The notes under the pieces are model-generated. The model was given only the letters and a program-made list of their open reading frames with translations. It was not told the DNA's origin and made no database searches. The translations under genes and the position numbers were made by a program. DNA of 64,000 nucleotides from Polyangia bacterium (GTDB lineage: Bacteria; Myxococcota_A; Polyangia; Nannocystales; Nannocystaceae), in the NCBI GenBank assembly GCA_030429545.1, contig JAUIFF010000020.1:62001-126000 (forward strand), read 5' to 3'. Positions 7,746 to 17,145 of this stretch are shown here, in pieces. The number at the start of each line of letters is the position of its first letter. The stretch's first letter is position 1.

Positions 7746-9155
7746 CTACCGCCCGCCGCAGCTGCGGTCGCGCGGGCCACAGGTGAGGCGCACATGGATG
7801 TGGGTGTCGTGGCCCTTGGCGTGACGGACGATGCCGTTGTTGGTCTTGGACTTGCGCGGCCACTGGATCCACTTGGCGAGGTCTTTTTTGCTGGCACCCT
7901 GGGCCCGGGCCGCGCGGTAGAGCGTGCGTTGCAGGCGGTGGGTCAGGAAGATGTACTGGACCTCGTTCGTCTCAATGAATGCGTGTACAAGCTTCCAGGT
8001 CGCCCGCCAGTCGATGGCGCCACCCTTGGTCACCCGCGGCAGACGAATGTCGATGTCGCGGCCACTTTGATGGGACCTGTGGGGCCGCAGGCGCCCGCCC
8101 TTGCGCTTGCTGATCGCCCCGATCTGTAGCGGTGCGCGAAACTTGGTGGCGTGTTGGTAGCGGGTAATCGCGTCTAGGATCTGTTTGATCGCGTGGCTCG
8201 AGCCGTAGGCCTGCTCAGGTTTTCTGAGTACATACAACTTTTTCCGCTCGGGCAGCTGGATGCCGTTGACCAGACGGCCGCGGTTGGGCCGACCGATCGA
8301 GATGCCGTTTTGTCGAACCCTGTTCTTGCGCAGGGCTGCCGATAGGGCCTTTGAGGATTTGCCGTCGCCGGTCGCCTCGCCGTCATCGCCACCATCGCCT
8401 GCAGGGTCGATCCAGATCCGTAGTTTGGTGCGCTTGGCCTTGAGGTTGTTGCGCTTTTTGATCTTGCGCCGGTTCCACTTCCACAGCTCATCCGGGTCGA
8501 CGTCGTGCTTCTTGGCGATCTTGGCCCAGGTGTCGCCACGCTTGACGGTGTACTCGATGAGCTCGCGCGGTGGCGGCGGGTCAATGGCCCGGACTTTGAT
8601 GGTTTTGCCGGCGACGAGCTTGGGTTTTTTGGCGCTTTTGAGGGTCTTCTTGTTCCAGCGAAACAACGCCTTTTCAGAGACCTGGTAGCGGGCGGCGATC
8701 TGCTCCAAGCGCTCGCCAGGGAGGACCTCGTGTTTGACCCATTCGGGTTTGCTCGGCTCGGGCTCAGGTTCGGGCTCGGGCTCAGGTTCCTCCTCTGCGA
8801 CGTCGGCCGGGATCTCCCCGCTGTCGATCGCCGCTTGGATCTCTTTTTCGAGTGCCTCTAGTTCGGCTTCGGGGTTGTATTCGCCAGTTTCACCGGTCTC
8901 GCCCCCGTCGGTTTCTTCGGCGGTTTGTGGGAGTTCATCGACGACTTCGTCCTCGACGACATCATCTTCGGCAACTTCGCCCGACGCGGTTGGCGGCTCG
9001 CCAGTCGTTTGCCCGGTATCTGCCACAGGGGCGGCTTCAACTCGCAGCGGGGCGGGCTTGGTGTCAGTGACCGCAGGTGGCGGGAGCCCATTTTGGCAAC
9101 CACAGAGCCACAACGCGAGTGCGAGTGCAACGTTGAGGTTACGCGGTCGTGACAT
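7746..9155 (-). CDS. LysM-containing lipoprotein with penicillin-insensitive murein endopeptidase (MepA, M74) domain
   Basis: 469 residues. Lipoprotein signal with lipobox LCGC (cysteine at ~residue 20), then an acidic linker including an EPEPEPEPEP run, two LysM domains (about 135-185 and 193-245) that bind peptidoglycan, and a C-terminal LAS/M74 metallopeptidase domain. Zinc-site motifs are present: HRSHQSGRDIDI (HxxHxxGxDxD) and GHDTHIHVRLTC (HxHVR). Expected role: cleavage of D-alanyl-meso-DAP crosslinks in the periplasm from an outer-membrane-anchored position. E. coli MepA lacks LysM; the LysM-plus-linker form fits predatory or envelope-remodelling myxobacteria. The Glu-Pro run is encoded by a hexanucleotide repeat and may vary in length. 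Confidence 0.9.
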   Translation of the reverse strand: MSRPRNLNVALALALWLCGCQNGLPPPAVTDTKPAPLRVEAAPVADTGQTTGEPPTASGEVAEDDVVEDEVVDELPQTAEETDGGETGETGEYNPEAELEALEKEIQAAIDSGEIPADVAEEEPEPEPEPEPEPSKPEWVKHEVLPGERLEQIAARYQVSEKALFRWNKKTLKSAKKPKLVAGKTIKVRAIDPPPPRELIEYTVKRGDTWAKIAKKHDVDPDELWKWNRRKIKKRNNLKAKRTKLRIWIDPAGDGGDDGEATGDGKSSKALSAALRKNRVRQNGISIGRPNRGRLVNGIQLPERKKLYVLRKPEQAYGSSHAIKQILDAITRYQHATKFRAPLQIGAISKRKGGRLRPHRSHQSGRDIDIRLPRVTKGGAIDWRATWKLVHAFIETNEVQYIFLTHRLQRTLYRAARAQGASKKDLAKWIQWPRKSKTNNGIVRHAKGHDTHIHVRLTCGPRDRSCGGR

Positions 9156-9390
9156 GGGCGTGGCGAAGTCGGAGCCTGGCGCTCGCTGTACGTGTGGGTG
9201 CGGTCGCAGATTCCGACAAACGCACCAAAGAACGCGATAGCACTCACCGCCGGGACTGACCAGGCCTGTTTCGCGCGATCACACCCACAGTTCTTGGTGG
9301 TATCTCAAACGCTCGAAGCCCACGACAACGCTCCGCCTCGAGCAACTTACAACCTCAAGACCCGGGCGTTTCGGCGCAGCTCGACTGCAG

Positions 9391-10377
9391 TTACTCGCCA
9401 GCCGCCTTTTCATCGACGGTCAGCTCTAGTCCCAGGGTTTGGACAACCTCGGGATAGATCTTGTCGGCGAAGTATTCGCTGCCGGCCATCGTAAAGTGGA
9501 TGCCGTCGTCGGCGCGCAGTGTTTGGTCCTTCTTGTTGCCGACATCGGCCTTCTTGAGCAGCTGGTCGCCATCGGCCGTAAATGGGACAGTGTCGAAGTA
9601 GGTCGCCCGCTCGCCGACGGCTTTGACCGCCTCGGTTTGGATGCCGCGGATCAGCTCGAGTTTCTTATCAAACGAGCTCAGGCCCATCTTCGGTAGGCCG
9701 AGCCACAGGACCTTGCGATTGTCCCCGGCGATTTCCTTTAAAAATGCATCGGTGCGCTCGCGGTAGGCCGCGTCCCAGCCGTCGGACTGCCAGTGGACGC
9801 GCTTTATCTTCTTGGTTTTTCCGGTGAGGTCCTGGCCGTCGTTGCCACCGATGATCACCACCACCAGGTGCGGATCGTGGGCTTTGACCTGGCGCTTGGC
9901 CTCGCCCATCCAATCGAAAAAGTCCGGGCGCGCCAAACCCGACGAGCTCTTACCCTTGCGCGCGCAGTCGATGTCGGGGTGTTGATCGAGTTTTTTCTCG
10001 AGCAGGGCACCAATCCCGGTGGCCGCCAAGCTGTCGCCCAAGATCAGGACTTTTTGCGGGCGCTCAGCGGCCCGTGGGTCTGGTTTGGGCTCGGGCTCTG
10101 GGGCGGCCTCGATAATTTCGGGTTGGGCCTCGGCCTCGGCATTGGCGGCTTCCGGCTTGGGAGCCTGTTGTGCGGACGCGTCGGGATTGTCGGGAGCAGG
10201 AGGAGCTTCGGCCGTGATCGCGGCGGCCGGCGGTGCGGTTGGGCCCGGCGTCGACGGTTGGCGATCTGTTTTTTCGGTCGAGCAACCCGGGGCGAGGACC
10301 GCGAGTGCGAGACAGATAGCAGGGGAGAGAAGTTGCCAGGTGGTCAGACGCGCGTCGCTCATCGGGATGGAGCCCAT
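9391..10377 (-). CDS. SGNH-hydrolase (DUF459-like) lipoprotein
   Basis: 328 residues. Signal peptide with lipobox ending APGC at ~residue 32 (a start at MSDARL, residue 6, is also possible), then an Ala/Pro/Glu-rich linker to ~residue 105. The SGNH fold follows: block I GDSLAATG (~114), block III GGNDGQ (~178) and block V DGIHFT (~290). Family members are esterases or O-acyl hydrolases acting on cell-surface polymers. Probably removes acetyl groups from peptidoglycan or exopolysaccharide in the periplasm; substrate unknown. Same orientation as the M74 peptidase downstream, with a 235-bp gap in which I see nothing. Confidence 0.82.
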   Translation of the reverse strand: MGSIPMSDARLTTWQLLSPAICLALAVLAPGCSTEKTDRQPSTPGPTAPPAAAITAEAPPAPDNPDASAQQAPKPEAANAEAEAQPEIIEAAPEPEPKPDPRAAERPQKVLILGDSLAATGIGALLEKKLDQHPDIDCARKGKSSSGLARPDFFDWMGEAKRQVKAHDPHLVVVIIGGNDGQDLTGKTKKIKRVHWQSDGWDAAYRERTDAFLKEIAGDNRKVLWLGLPKMGLSSFDKKLELIRGIQTEAVKAVGERATYFDTVPFTADGDQLLKKADVGNKKDQTLRADDGIHFTMAGSEYFADKIYPEVVQTLGLELTVDEKAAGE

Positions 10378-10699
10378 ATAGCCCAGCTGCGGGCACGGAC
10401 CAACCTTTTGCCAACCACTGGCGGATCTCGAGATCTGTGGAATCGTTTAACCGGAAGCGGGGTTGGTTGGGCCAGCCAGAAGTCGGTGCATCTTCGGTGC
10501 GCCGGCCGATGACTTGCGTCCGTGCCTAGGAACCTCGAATCCTGCCAGCTTGTCTCACCACCGGCACCGTTGTCGTTTGAGCGAGAAACTCCGCTGGCCG
10601 CTAATCTCACAGACCATCGTCAAGTCGCTGATTGCGCAGGGTAGAAAGCTCGCCGGAGCTATGGAACACTGATGAGGTCTGTCACGAAGGAGCTTGCCC
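10378..10699. other. Divergent intergenic region, no gene seen
   Basis: 322 bp between the start of the SGNH-hydrolase gene (minus) and the PDZ gene (plus). It should hold both promoters; I could not pick convincing -35/-10 boxes. The last bases contain AAGGAG (10687-10692), the Shine-Dalgarno of the PDZ gene. Confidence 0.5.
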
Positions 10700-11158
10700 A
10701 TGTCCACCCACGAGTCCCCGACCGCAACCTCGATCTCCCGCTGGAAAACCGCCCGCGGCATTGTCCTCGGCGCCATCATCCTCGCCGGTTCAATGGCCAC
10801 CTCGGCGGCTGTCATGTATCGCCTCGCCGACACCAACTGCAGTAAGCGGGTTGTGCCCCATGCCAAGGTTGTGACCCAACGCGGTTTCACCTACAGCGGC
10901 ATTGGAGCTGTGATTCAGCAGCAGGGCGCCGATCAAGTCATGATTCGCCACGTGTTGCCCAACGGCCCTGCACACGGCCTTATCCGCGACGGAGCCTATC
11001 TGATCTCGGTCGACGGCAAGACTCCCGACACCCTGCAGGGTTGGGCCCGCGGCCTTCGTGGTCCCGCTGGCTCCCAGGTCGAAGTTGAAGTCGCCTACCA
11101 CGGCAGCGGTCACCAAACCGTGACCCTGACCCGCGGCCTCATCCACATGCGGCGTTAA
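10700..11158 (+). CDS. Membrane-anchored PDZ-domain protein
   Basis: 152 residues from the ATG at 10700, chosen because AAGGAG lies 7 bases upstream. One hydrophobic N-terminal helix (about 18-42, uncleaved anchor or signal), then a short Cys-containing linker and a PDZ-like domain: GIGAVIQQQGADQVMIRHVLPNGPAHGLIRDGAYLISVDG is the classic PDZ strand-loop-helix with the post-ligand GxxxGDxIxxVDG element. Not fused to a protease. Probably a periplasmic peptide-binding adaptor. Followed by a strong terminator, so it is likely monocistronic. Confidence 0.75.
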   Translation: MSTHESPTATSISRWKTARGIVLGAIILAGSMATSAAVMYRLADTNCSKRVVPHAKVVTQRGFTYSGIGAVIQQQGADQVMIRHVLPNGPAHGLIRDGAYLISVDGKTPDTLQGWARGLRGPAGSQVEVEVAYHGSGHQTVTLTRGLIHMRR

Positions 11159-11232
11159 CACCGGATCCTCCCGCCCAATCGCGCTGCCACCTAAGTGTCA
11201 CGCAGCCCGGTTTTCGGGCGGACAGACTGTTT

Positions 11233-11256
11233 GGCGACCTCTCGCGAGGGGTCGCC
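11233..11256 (+). terminator. Rho-independent terminator of the PDZ gene
   Basis: GGCGACC / GGTCGCC arms extended by a CTCG/CGAG inner stem form a ~11-bp hairpin, followed by ACTTTCTTTGGTTTT. 74 bp after the PDZ gene stop. Confidence 0.8.
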
Positions 11257-11261
11257 ACTTT

Positions 11262-11313
11262 CTTTGGTTTTAGCCTTTGGTTTTAGCCTTTGGTTTTAGC
11301 CTTTGGTTTTAGC
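11262..11313. repeat. 13-bp tandem repeat, four copies
   Basis: CTTTGGTTTTAGC occurs four times without interruption, at 11262, 11275, 11288 and 11301, directly after the terminator. No variation between copies, which suggests recent slippage expansion. Too short and without spacers, so not CRISPR. Confidence 0.95.
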
Positions 11314-11424
11314 GGGCGTCTGAGTGCCTCGTTGGTGTGCTCGACCCGTCGCAATATTCGGTTCTTAGCCTTTGTTGCAGCAGGCGTCCGAGTGCCCCGT
11401 TGGTGTGCTCGACCCGTCGCAAAA
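11307..11424. repeat. 68-bp-period imperfect direct repeat, two copies
   Basis: Two copies of a unit containing GGCGTCYGAGTGCCYCGTT and TGGTGTGCTCGACCCGTCGC, starting at 11315 and 11383. The tract before each copy ends in TTAGC or GCAGC, derived from the 13-bp repeat. The second copy ends ~28 bp before the stop of the convergent glycosyltransferase gene. Noncoding as far as I can see. Confidence 0.8.
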
Positions 11425-11451
11425 CAATGTGTATGCAACGAGTCCCGGCGT

Positions 11452-13563
11452 TCACCCGGCGAGGTGGCGCCAAAAATCGTCGACAAACACTGCGCCGTGG
11501 GGACTGTCGTCGACTACGTGCAACGAAACCTCGGCGCCATCCCAGGCCTCTGGCACCCGCCAAACCACCCGCGTGAGTGTCCATTCGGGGGTATTGCGGC
11601 CAAATGGGAGTACGACCGGCTGATCGCCAATGTCGACCCGGTTGAGCTCGACGCGCAGCCCGGCGGATGTACCTGCATAGCCAAGTAAAATTGATAGCTG
11701 CTCGCCCGCCCGCACCGTGATCGGGGCAGACGCCAACTTCCCCAGGCCCGCAAGGCCAGACCGGGAAGCTGCACTCGAACCTAGGGCCTTGCCCCCGTGG
11801 GGACCGACCGCCCGATTGCGACGCTTGCGATGGCGGGTGACCCCGTGGAGGCCCGAGACCGAAGACCGGGTAAACGCACCGCCCTTGATCGAGGGGAAAA
11901 ACTGGCGAAGGTCGCGTTGCTCAAAGTCCCACAACACCTCCACGCCAGCCGGTACAGCGTCGTGCTCGGGGATCCACTCGAACACCAACTGGGGGTCGCG
12001 ATAGGGCGTGACCATGCCGGCGGCCGACATATAGCCGGTGAGCGGGAGGAGGCGTTGGTCACCGGTGAGGCGGGCCGCGAGGCGAAAGCGGTCGGTTAAG
12101 ACAGGTAGCAGCCAGGTTGGCGGATTGCGGTCAAACCACAACGTCGTATAGCGACCGGCCCGAATCGCCGTGCGCAGCTCGAGGCGCAGGCGCGAACGGT
12201 CGCGGACGGGGATGTCGTTGAGTCCCATCGAGCCGACATGCCCGGGGCCGCCGGCCAGCACACTCCACCACGGCCGATGAAAGGCGAACACCTCACCTTC
12301 TTGTGCATACAATGATTCCCGAACCTGCTGGGCCTGTTGCCGGGCCTGCGCACTGGGCAGGGTACGCATGGGGTCCATCAGGCGGTAGCTCAAACCCAGG
12401 CCGCGGGCGACCCCGTGTTGTTGGATCGGCTGGTAAAATGGCTCGACAAACAGTGCAAACACAAGTTGAGCGGCGATCAGCAACAGCCCGGCGCGTTCGA
12501 GCCGACCTGTTGGGAGGGTCACCCCTAGCCAAATCGCGACAAAGCACACCCCGGGGATAAATGCGTTGGGTTCGGCCCATTGGGTCGAATAGCCAAGCGC
12601 CGACACCAGCAACCCCGCGAGTGCGAGCAGCAGCCAAAAGCCCGTGCCGTCGCGGCACCGGGCCGCCAGCTCTGAAAAACATGCAGGCACAACCTTTTCG
12701 GCGGCGCGCAGGCGTTTGCCCAGCTCAGCTCCCCGCTGGCCGAGCAACACACCGGCCCACAGCAACAAAAATGGCGCGGCGTGGGCAAACATCCCCCAGG
12801 TTTTGCGATAAAACCGTTCGGCATTAAACGCATGGGACTGGTGGAGCTCGTAGATGTAGGTCCACAGCCAGTTCTCGGTCATCCACATGCCGGCGTAGAC
12901 CCCGATCGCGTCGATGACAAAAATCGTCAGGACGTAGCGCCACAGGTGGGTGCGGGCCAACATCAAGCCGCCCACCCCACTGACAAAGATCAACACCGCC
13001 GCGGTTTGTTTGGTCCAAAACGCCAGTGCCATCAACACACCGGCAATCACCGCGCGCCGGGCCGACTGTTGGCTGTGGCGTAAAAAGTACAGGCCCCACA
13101 CCGTGAGCGCGAGCATCAACATGTCGGGCCGGGCGATGTCGTACCAGCGAAAGCTAAATACATAGCCGGCACAAAACAGCCCAATCGCGGCGAGGGCATG
13201 TGCCCGGGGTTTGCCCTCGGCGGTGACGATTTGCCAAATCCCACCACAGGTGGCCAGCCACGCGACAATGCTGACAACACGGCCGAGTGTGTAGTCGAGC
13301 GGAAACACCGTGCCGAGGGCGGCGAGTACCGCCGAGTAAAAAGGTGTATATAAAAACGGTACGAAGTCGAGCGAGGGGCGCTCGTAGATCGGCAGGCCAT
13401 AGAGGATCCGCATGGCCTGTTGCAGGGTGCCGCCCTCCATCCACTCGAGGTCGAGCGCAAACCCGGCGCGCAGACCAAAGGTGACCAGCAAGACGACCAG
13501 CCACACCACACTCAATCCGCTGACGAGACGACGGAAGGGGACCAGCTGGGCGGGAGTCGGCAC
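11452..13563 (-). CDS. Polytopic GT-C-type membrane glycosyltransferase
   Basis: 703 residues, GTG start. About ten to twelve hydrophobic helices occupy residues ~10-400, then a soluble C-terminal domain rich in beta strands (~500-700). The first periplasmic loop carries LDLEWMEGGTLQQAMRILYGLPIYE and PFLYTPFYSA, the pattern of GT-C enzymes that use polyprenyl-phosphate sugars (acidic catalytic residue in loop 1, then a YxPxY motif). FRWYDIARPDMLML resembles the second loop of the same class. Donor and acceptor cannot be inferred. Second gene of a minus-strand pair with the gene at 13690 (126-bp gap). Confidence 0.72.
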   Translation of the reverse strand: MPTPAQLVPFRRLVSGLSVVWLVVLLVTFGLRAGFALDLEWMEGGTLQQAMRILYGLPIYERPSLDFVPFLYTPFYSAVLAALGTVFPLDYTLGRVVSIVAWLATCGGIWQIVTAEGKPRAHALAAIGLFCAGYVFSFRWYDIARPDMLMLALTVWGLYFLRHSQQSARRAVIAGVLMALAFWTKQTAAVLIFVSGVGGLMLARTHLWRYVLTIFVIDAIGVYAGMWMTENWLWTYIYELHQSHAFNAERFYRKTWGMFAHAAPFLLLWAGVLLGQRGAELGKRLRAAEKVVPACFSELAARCRDGTGFWLLLALAGLLVSALGYSTQWAEPNAFIPGVCFVAIWLGVTLPTGRLERAGLLLIAAQLVFALFVEPFYQPIQQHGVARGLGLSYRLMDPMRTLPSAQARQQAQQVRESLYAQEGEVFAFHRPWWSVLAGGPGHVGSMGLNDIPVRDRSRLRLELRTAIRAGRYTTLWFDRNPPTWLLPVLTDRFRLAARLTGDQRLLPLTGYMSAAGMVTPYRDPQLVFEWIPEHDAVPAGVEVLWDFEQRDLRQFFPSIKGGAFTRSSVSGLHGVTRHRKRRNRAVGPHGGKALGSSAASRSGLAGLGKLASAPITVRAGEQLSILLGYAGTSAGLRVELNRVDIGDQPVVLPFGRNTPEWTLTRVVWRVPEAWDGAEVSLHVVDDSPHGAVFVDDFWRHLAG

Positions 13564-13689
13564 GGCGGTACTTGTGTCACGCGAAGGTGGGTTTGGGCAA
13601 CCTTGCGGGCGCGTGAGGTCTACAGAACTCGGGTGCAGCTAACGAGAATCCATGCTGGTGGTTGCCGGCAGATACCCGCGGTGCAATGT

Positions 13690-15330
13690 CTAGGGGCCAA
13701 ACGGGCCGACGACCTCACCGCGCCTGCGCAGGCAACAATAGTTGCCAAATGCAAACGTACCACTCGCGGTCGAGTCGTCGTCGATGGGACCAGGCGCAAT
13801 GCAGGCCCACGCATACCCGGGGCCCATGCGACGCCTGGCATCGCGCGGGCCGGGCCGTCGTTGGTGGACAATCCCAACATGGCACAGCAGGTCTGGTTGT
13901 TGCCCGAGGATGTGTTGACGCGGGGCGTAGAGCTGGTGCCCGGGCCGTACCCGCGGCCCGGTTGCCGGCTTGAGCCCAAGTTTGGCCAGCTGCGGGTCGA
14001 CAAGCCCATAGGCATCGATCGTCGGCAGGTCCGAGGCATAGGGTAGGGCCCCCGCCGCGCCGACACTCACGCGGGTTTGCGGCGGGAGATGCTCGGCCAT
14101 CCAGGTGCCCACACGCACACGCACGGCGGCAAATCGCCGCATCGCCGTGACCCCCTCAAACCGCTTGTCGAGCCACCCCTCGGGGGTTTGGCGGTCGCGG
14201 GTCCAGGTGCTGTGCGCCCGCTGGCCAAGTGCGGCCACGAGCGCGAGCACAAGTATCGTCGCTAGGGTTTTATATGCAAATACAATATGTTTAGGATGGC
14301 TGTGCAACCGTCGCAGCAGGCCGCGGTGGAGGTCGAGCAACAGCCAGCCACACAGACACCCGGCGAGGGTCGTGGCCGGCAACAACAACCGGCTGTAGGC
14401 CATAAAGTCGCCGCCGACCGACCACACGTACCCGGCCATCGCGGCGATTGCGAGCACGAGCTTGAGGTGGCGCAGGCGGACCATCGGGGTCAGGGCCAGG
14501 GCATATAAAAGCCCGGTTTCCCGCACCCAGGCGCTCATGTAGGGCCACCCATGGCTGTCGCGTAGCAATGCCCCGTGGGCCTTGATCGCCCAGGTGTTGG
14601 GCAGCCAACTGCCGTAATAGTTGTATCGCCACACAAAATGTCCACCAACTACGAAGCCAGCCACCCCGGCAGCCGCGGCCACCCGAGCCCACGGTAGTCC
14701 GCGTAGTGCCGGCCCCAGGTTGTTTTGTTTTAGCTGTACAATCAAGTTTTCCAGCAGCCAGCCGAGTCCGTAGCCAGCGATCACCACCGCACTATCGGGG
14801 CGCGTGAGCACAGCGGCCGAGGTCGCAATCGCGGCAACCACGATGCGCTGGCGGGTCCAGGCAACCATGGCAAAAACCGCCAAGGTTGTGGCGAAAGCCG
14901 TTTCGAGGCCACTTTGGGACCACACGACATAGGCGGGACTCACCGCCAACAGCCCGGCTGGCAGCAGGTCGCTGGCGGCATAGTGCCCAGGCGCACCGCG
15001 CAGGTGGCGGACCCACACCGTGCATAGCCACAGACCCACGGCCGAGCTCAGTTGGGTGAGCACCGGGGCAAGTCGCTCGGGCGCAAGGCCAAGGACCTGA
15101 CCGACTGCCAAGACCACGACCCACAAAAAGTTGGTATAGCCCTCGACCCGTTCACCCAGGTTGAACTCGAGTGCCCCGTGCTCGGCGAGATGCCGGGCAT
15201 AGCGAAACGAAATGTAGGCGTCGTCACAGATAAATTCCCAGGCCTGGGCGTGGCAGATAAACACCACGGCGAGGACCAGGGCCGCCCCCAAAAAGGGAAT
15301 CTGCGTCGTTTTGGGTGGCCTAATCGGCAC
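13690..15330 (-). CDS. GT-C membrane glycosyltransferase, arabinofuranosyltransferase-like
   Basis: 546 residues with ~9-11 predicted membrane helices. Loop 1 reads ICDDAYISFRYARHLAEHG, then LEFNLGERVEGYTNFLW. The DDAYISFRYA and GERVEGYTNFLW blocks characterise a bacterial GT-C group related to mycobacterial AftB-type transferases that use decaprenyl-phosphate sugars. The paired aspartates are the expected catalytic site. The C-terminal part includes a small extracytoplasmic domain (VRVGTWMAEHLPPQTRVSVG, then DLPTIDAYGLVD), also typical of the group. Divergent from the GT2 gene at 15485, which could make its lipid-linked donor. Confidence 0.78.
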   Translation of the reverse strand: MPIRPPKTTQIPFLGAALVLAVVFICHAQAWEFICDDAYISFRYARHLAEHGALEFNLGERVEGYTNFLWVVVLAVGQVLGLAPERLAPVLTQLSSAVGLWLCTVWVRHLRGAPGHYAASDLLPAGLLAVSPAYVVWSQSGLETAFATTLAVFAMVAWTRQRIVVAAIATSAAVLTRPDSAVVIAGYGLGWLLENLIVQLKQNNLGPALRGLPWARVAAAAGVAGFVVGGHFVWRYNYYGSWLPNTWAIKAHGALLRDSHGWPYMSAWVRETGLLYALALTPMVRLRHLKLVLAIAAMAGYVWSVGGDFMAYSRLLLPATTLAGCLCGWLLLDLHRGLLRRLHSHPKHIVFAYKTLATILVLALVAALGQRAHSTWTRDRQTPEGWLDKRFEGVTAMRRFAAVRVRVGTWMAEHLPPQTRVSVGAAGALPYASDLPTIDAYGLVDPQLAKLGLKPATGPRVRPGHQLYAPRQHILGQQPDLLCHVGIVHQRRPGPRDARRRMGPGYAWACIAPGPIDDDSTASGTFAFGNYCCLRRRGEVVGPFGP

Positions 15331-15484
15331 CTAGGCGGTGTACCGCCATCGCCGATGGCGGATCAAGTTGATGCCGACCAATCGCCAGCGCAATCCACGA
15401 TACATCCTCACAGTGGGTTGCCGAGGCAGCCCCGGTCGTGGCAGTCATCGCCGGATTTTTCCGCTACCCTGCGGTGGCCCACCT

Positions 15485-16501
15485 GTGAAGCTCATCATCC
15501 AAATTCCGTGTCTCAACGAGCGCGAGCAACTGCCCGGGACCTTTGCCGACCTCCCGCGGTCGATCCCCGGGGTCGACAGCATTGAGGTTTTGATCATCGA
15601 CGATGGCAGCAGCGACCAAACTTCGCAGGTGGCGGCTGAGTTGGGTGCCCACTACGTGTTGCGGTTTGCCAAAAATCGCGGGCTTTCGGTGGCTTACAGC
15701 GCAGGTCTCGACGCTTGCCTGCGCCTAGGTGCCGACATCATCGTCAATACCGACGCCGACAATCAGTACCCCGGCCCGGCAATCGCCCAGCTGGTCACGC
15801 CACTTTTACGGGGCGAGGCCGACATCGTGATCGGCGATCGCCAAACCGACACCATCGCCCACTTCTCAGTTATCAAGCGCGTGCTTCAACGCTGGGGTTC
15901 ACGGGTGGTTCGCCGCGCCTCCGGGACCGAAGTTATCGATGCCACCAGCGGGTTTCGGGCGGTCAACCGCAAGGCCGCCAGCACCCTGTTTGTCCACAAC
16001 CGGTTTACCTATACGCTCGAAACGATCATCCAGGCCGGCCACGCCGGTCTGTGTATTACCAACGTTCCCGTCAAGACCAACCCGCAAACCCGCAAGTCGC
16101 GGCTGTTTGCCTCGATGGCCAGCTACGTGCGGCGCAACGGTGCGGTCATCGTGCGCTCATATGCGATGTACTGGCCGGTACAAACCTTTGGCTTTGTCGC
16201 CCTGTTGCTAATGCTCGTCGGCACCGGACTCGGCGGACGGTTTTTATACTTCTATATTTCGCGCTACCCCGCCGAGAGTGGGCATACCGAGTCGTTGCTC
16301 GTGGCCGTGGGTGCCATCGTACTGGCATTTTTGGTCGGGTTGATGGCTCTGCTTGGCGATTTGATCGCGGCCAATCGCCGGCTCACCGAAGAGGTCCTAG
16401 GCCGGTTGCGGCAGTTCGAGGCCGATGCCGCGCGGGCCGAAAACATTCCCGGGCTGCAGGTTACGGGGGCTGCCGCGTGGACGCCGGGGGAGACCGCCTG
16501 A
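15485..16501 (+). CDS. Family 2 glycosyltransferase, polyprenyl-phosphate sugar synthase type
   Basis: 338 residues from the GTG at 15485 (VKLIIQIPCLNERE); the open frame upstream to 15338 has no family match. GT-A fold at 1-230: nucleotide-binding IQIPCLNE, VLIIDDGSSDQT, the DXD-like NTDADNQYPGPAI, and a GFRAVNRKAA acceptor-side motif as in dolichol-phosphate mannose synthases. Two C-terminal membrane helices (~232-262 and ~280-305) as in the GtrB/DPM1-like class. It should charge undecaprenyl phosphate with a sugar on the cytoplasmic face for the GT-C enzymes nearby. First gene of the operon; its TGA overlaps the next ATG (TGATG). Confidence 0.88.
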   Translation: MKLIIQIPCLNEREQLPGTFADLPRSIPGVDSIEVLIIDDGSSDQTSQVAAELGAHYVLRFAKNRGLSVAYSAGLDACLRLGADIIVNTDADNQYPGPAIAQLVTPLLRGEADIVIGDRQTDTIAHFSVIKRVLQRWGSRVVRRASGTEVIDATSGFRAVNRKAASTLFVHNRFTYTLETIIQAGHAGLCITNVPVKTNPQTRKSRLFASMASYVRRNGAVIVRSYAMYWPVQTFGFVALLLMLVGTGLGGRFLYFYISRYPAESGHTESLLVAVGAIVLAFLVGLMALLGDLIAANRRLTEEVLGRLRQFEADAARAENIPGLQVTGAAAWTPGETA

Positions 16502-17145
16502 TGCCCTTGCACCAAGTTGTATCTACAATGTCTTTGGGTGCGTACCGGGTTGACCAGGGCAACATCGTCGGCAACGTCTATGACAAATACGGCACCCAAA
16601 ACCCGATCGCCCGCCTGTTGATGGCCGGGTTTATGCGGGCCGTGTCGCAACTTTATCGCCAGGCAAGGCCCGTGCGTGTGCTCGAGGTCGGCTGTGGCGA
16701 GGGGCACTTGGCGACCGCGTTGATGGCCCACCATGTGCCCGAGACCTTTGTCGCCTGTGATGTCGAGGACCGCGAGCGGCCCGGGGTCGACCCACGTGTC
16801 CAGTTTGAGACGGCGTCGATCTACGAGCTTCCCTATGCCGACAACGCGTTTGACTTGGTGCTGTGTTGCGAGGTGCTCGAGCATATCGAGCACCCCGACC
16901 AGGGGTTTGCCGAACTCGCCCGGGTGGCAGCGCGTCACGTTTTGGTGAGCACCCCGTGGGAGCCGGTGTGGCGGGCGATGAACCTCGCGCGCGGGCGTTA
17001 CATCCGTGATTGGGGCAACACGCCCGGGCATATCCAACATTTTAGCCGGCGGGCATTGGTCGCGTTGGCGGCCAGGCACGTGCATGTGCAAAAAGTTCGC
17101 CGCCCGCTGCCGTGGACGGTGATTTTGGGTGCACCCCGCGGCTAA
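16501..17145 (+). CDS. Class I SAM-dependent methyltransferase
   Basis: 214 residues from the ATG at 16501, which overlaps the upstream stop. Motif I VRVLEVGCGEGHLATAL (~residues 58-74), acidic loop VACDVEDRE, motif post-I and DLVLCCEVLEHIEHPDQGFAEL (~118-138) make a typical Rossmann methyltransferase of the UbiE/Methyltransf_11 kind. Probably methylates a sugar, lipid carrier or glycolipid in this pathway; substrate not deducible. The frame is open far upstream, but that portion is the shadow of the GT2 gene. Overlaps the following gene by 17 bases. Confidence 0.85.
   Translation: MPLHQVVSTMSLGAYRVDQGNIVGNVYDKYGTQNPIARLLMAGFMRAVSQLYRQARPVRVLEVGCGEGHLATALMAHHVPETFVACDVEDRERPGVDPRVQFETASIYELPYADNAFDLVLCCEVLEHIEHPDQGFAELARVAARHVLVSTPWEPVWRAMNLARGRYIRDWGNTPGHIQHFSRRALVALAARHVHVQKVRRPLPWTVILGAPRG

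Noticed and set aside
8734-9240. Ser/Gly-rich plus-strand protein
   Set aside because: Complement of the acidic linker and EPEPEP repeat of the M74 lipoprotein.
11262-11424. Possible CRISPR array
   Set aside because: Units are contiguous 13-mers or a two-copy 68-bp repeat; no regular unique spacers and no cas genes.
15715-16500. Long N-terminal extension of the methyltransferase
   Set aside because: Arg/Pro-rich shadow of the GT2 gene; the methyltransferase fold begins after ATG 16501.
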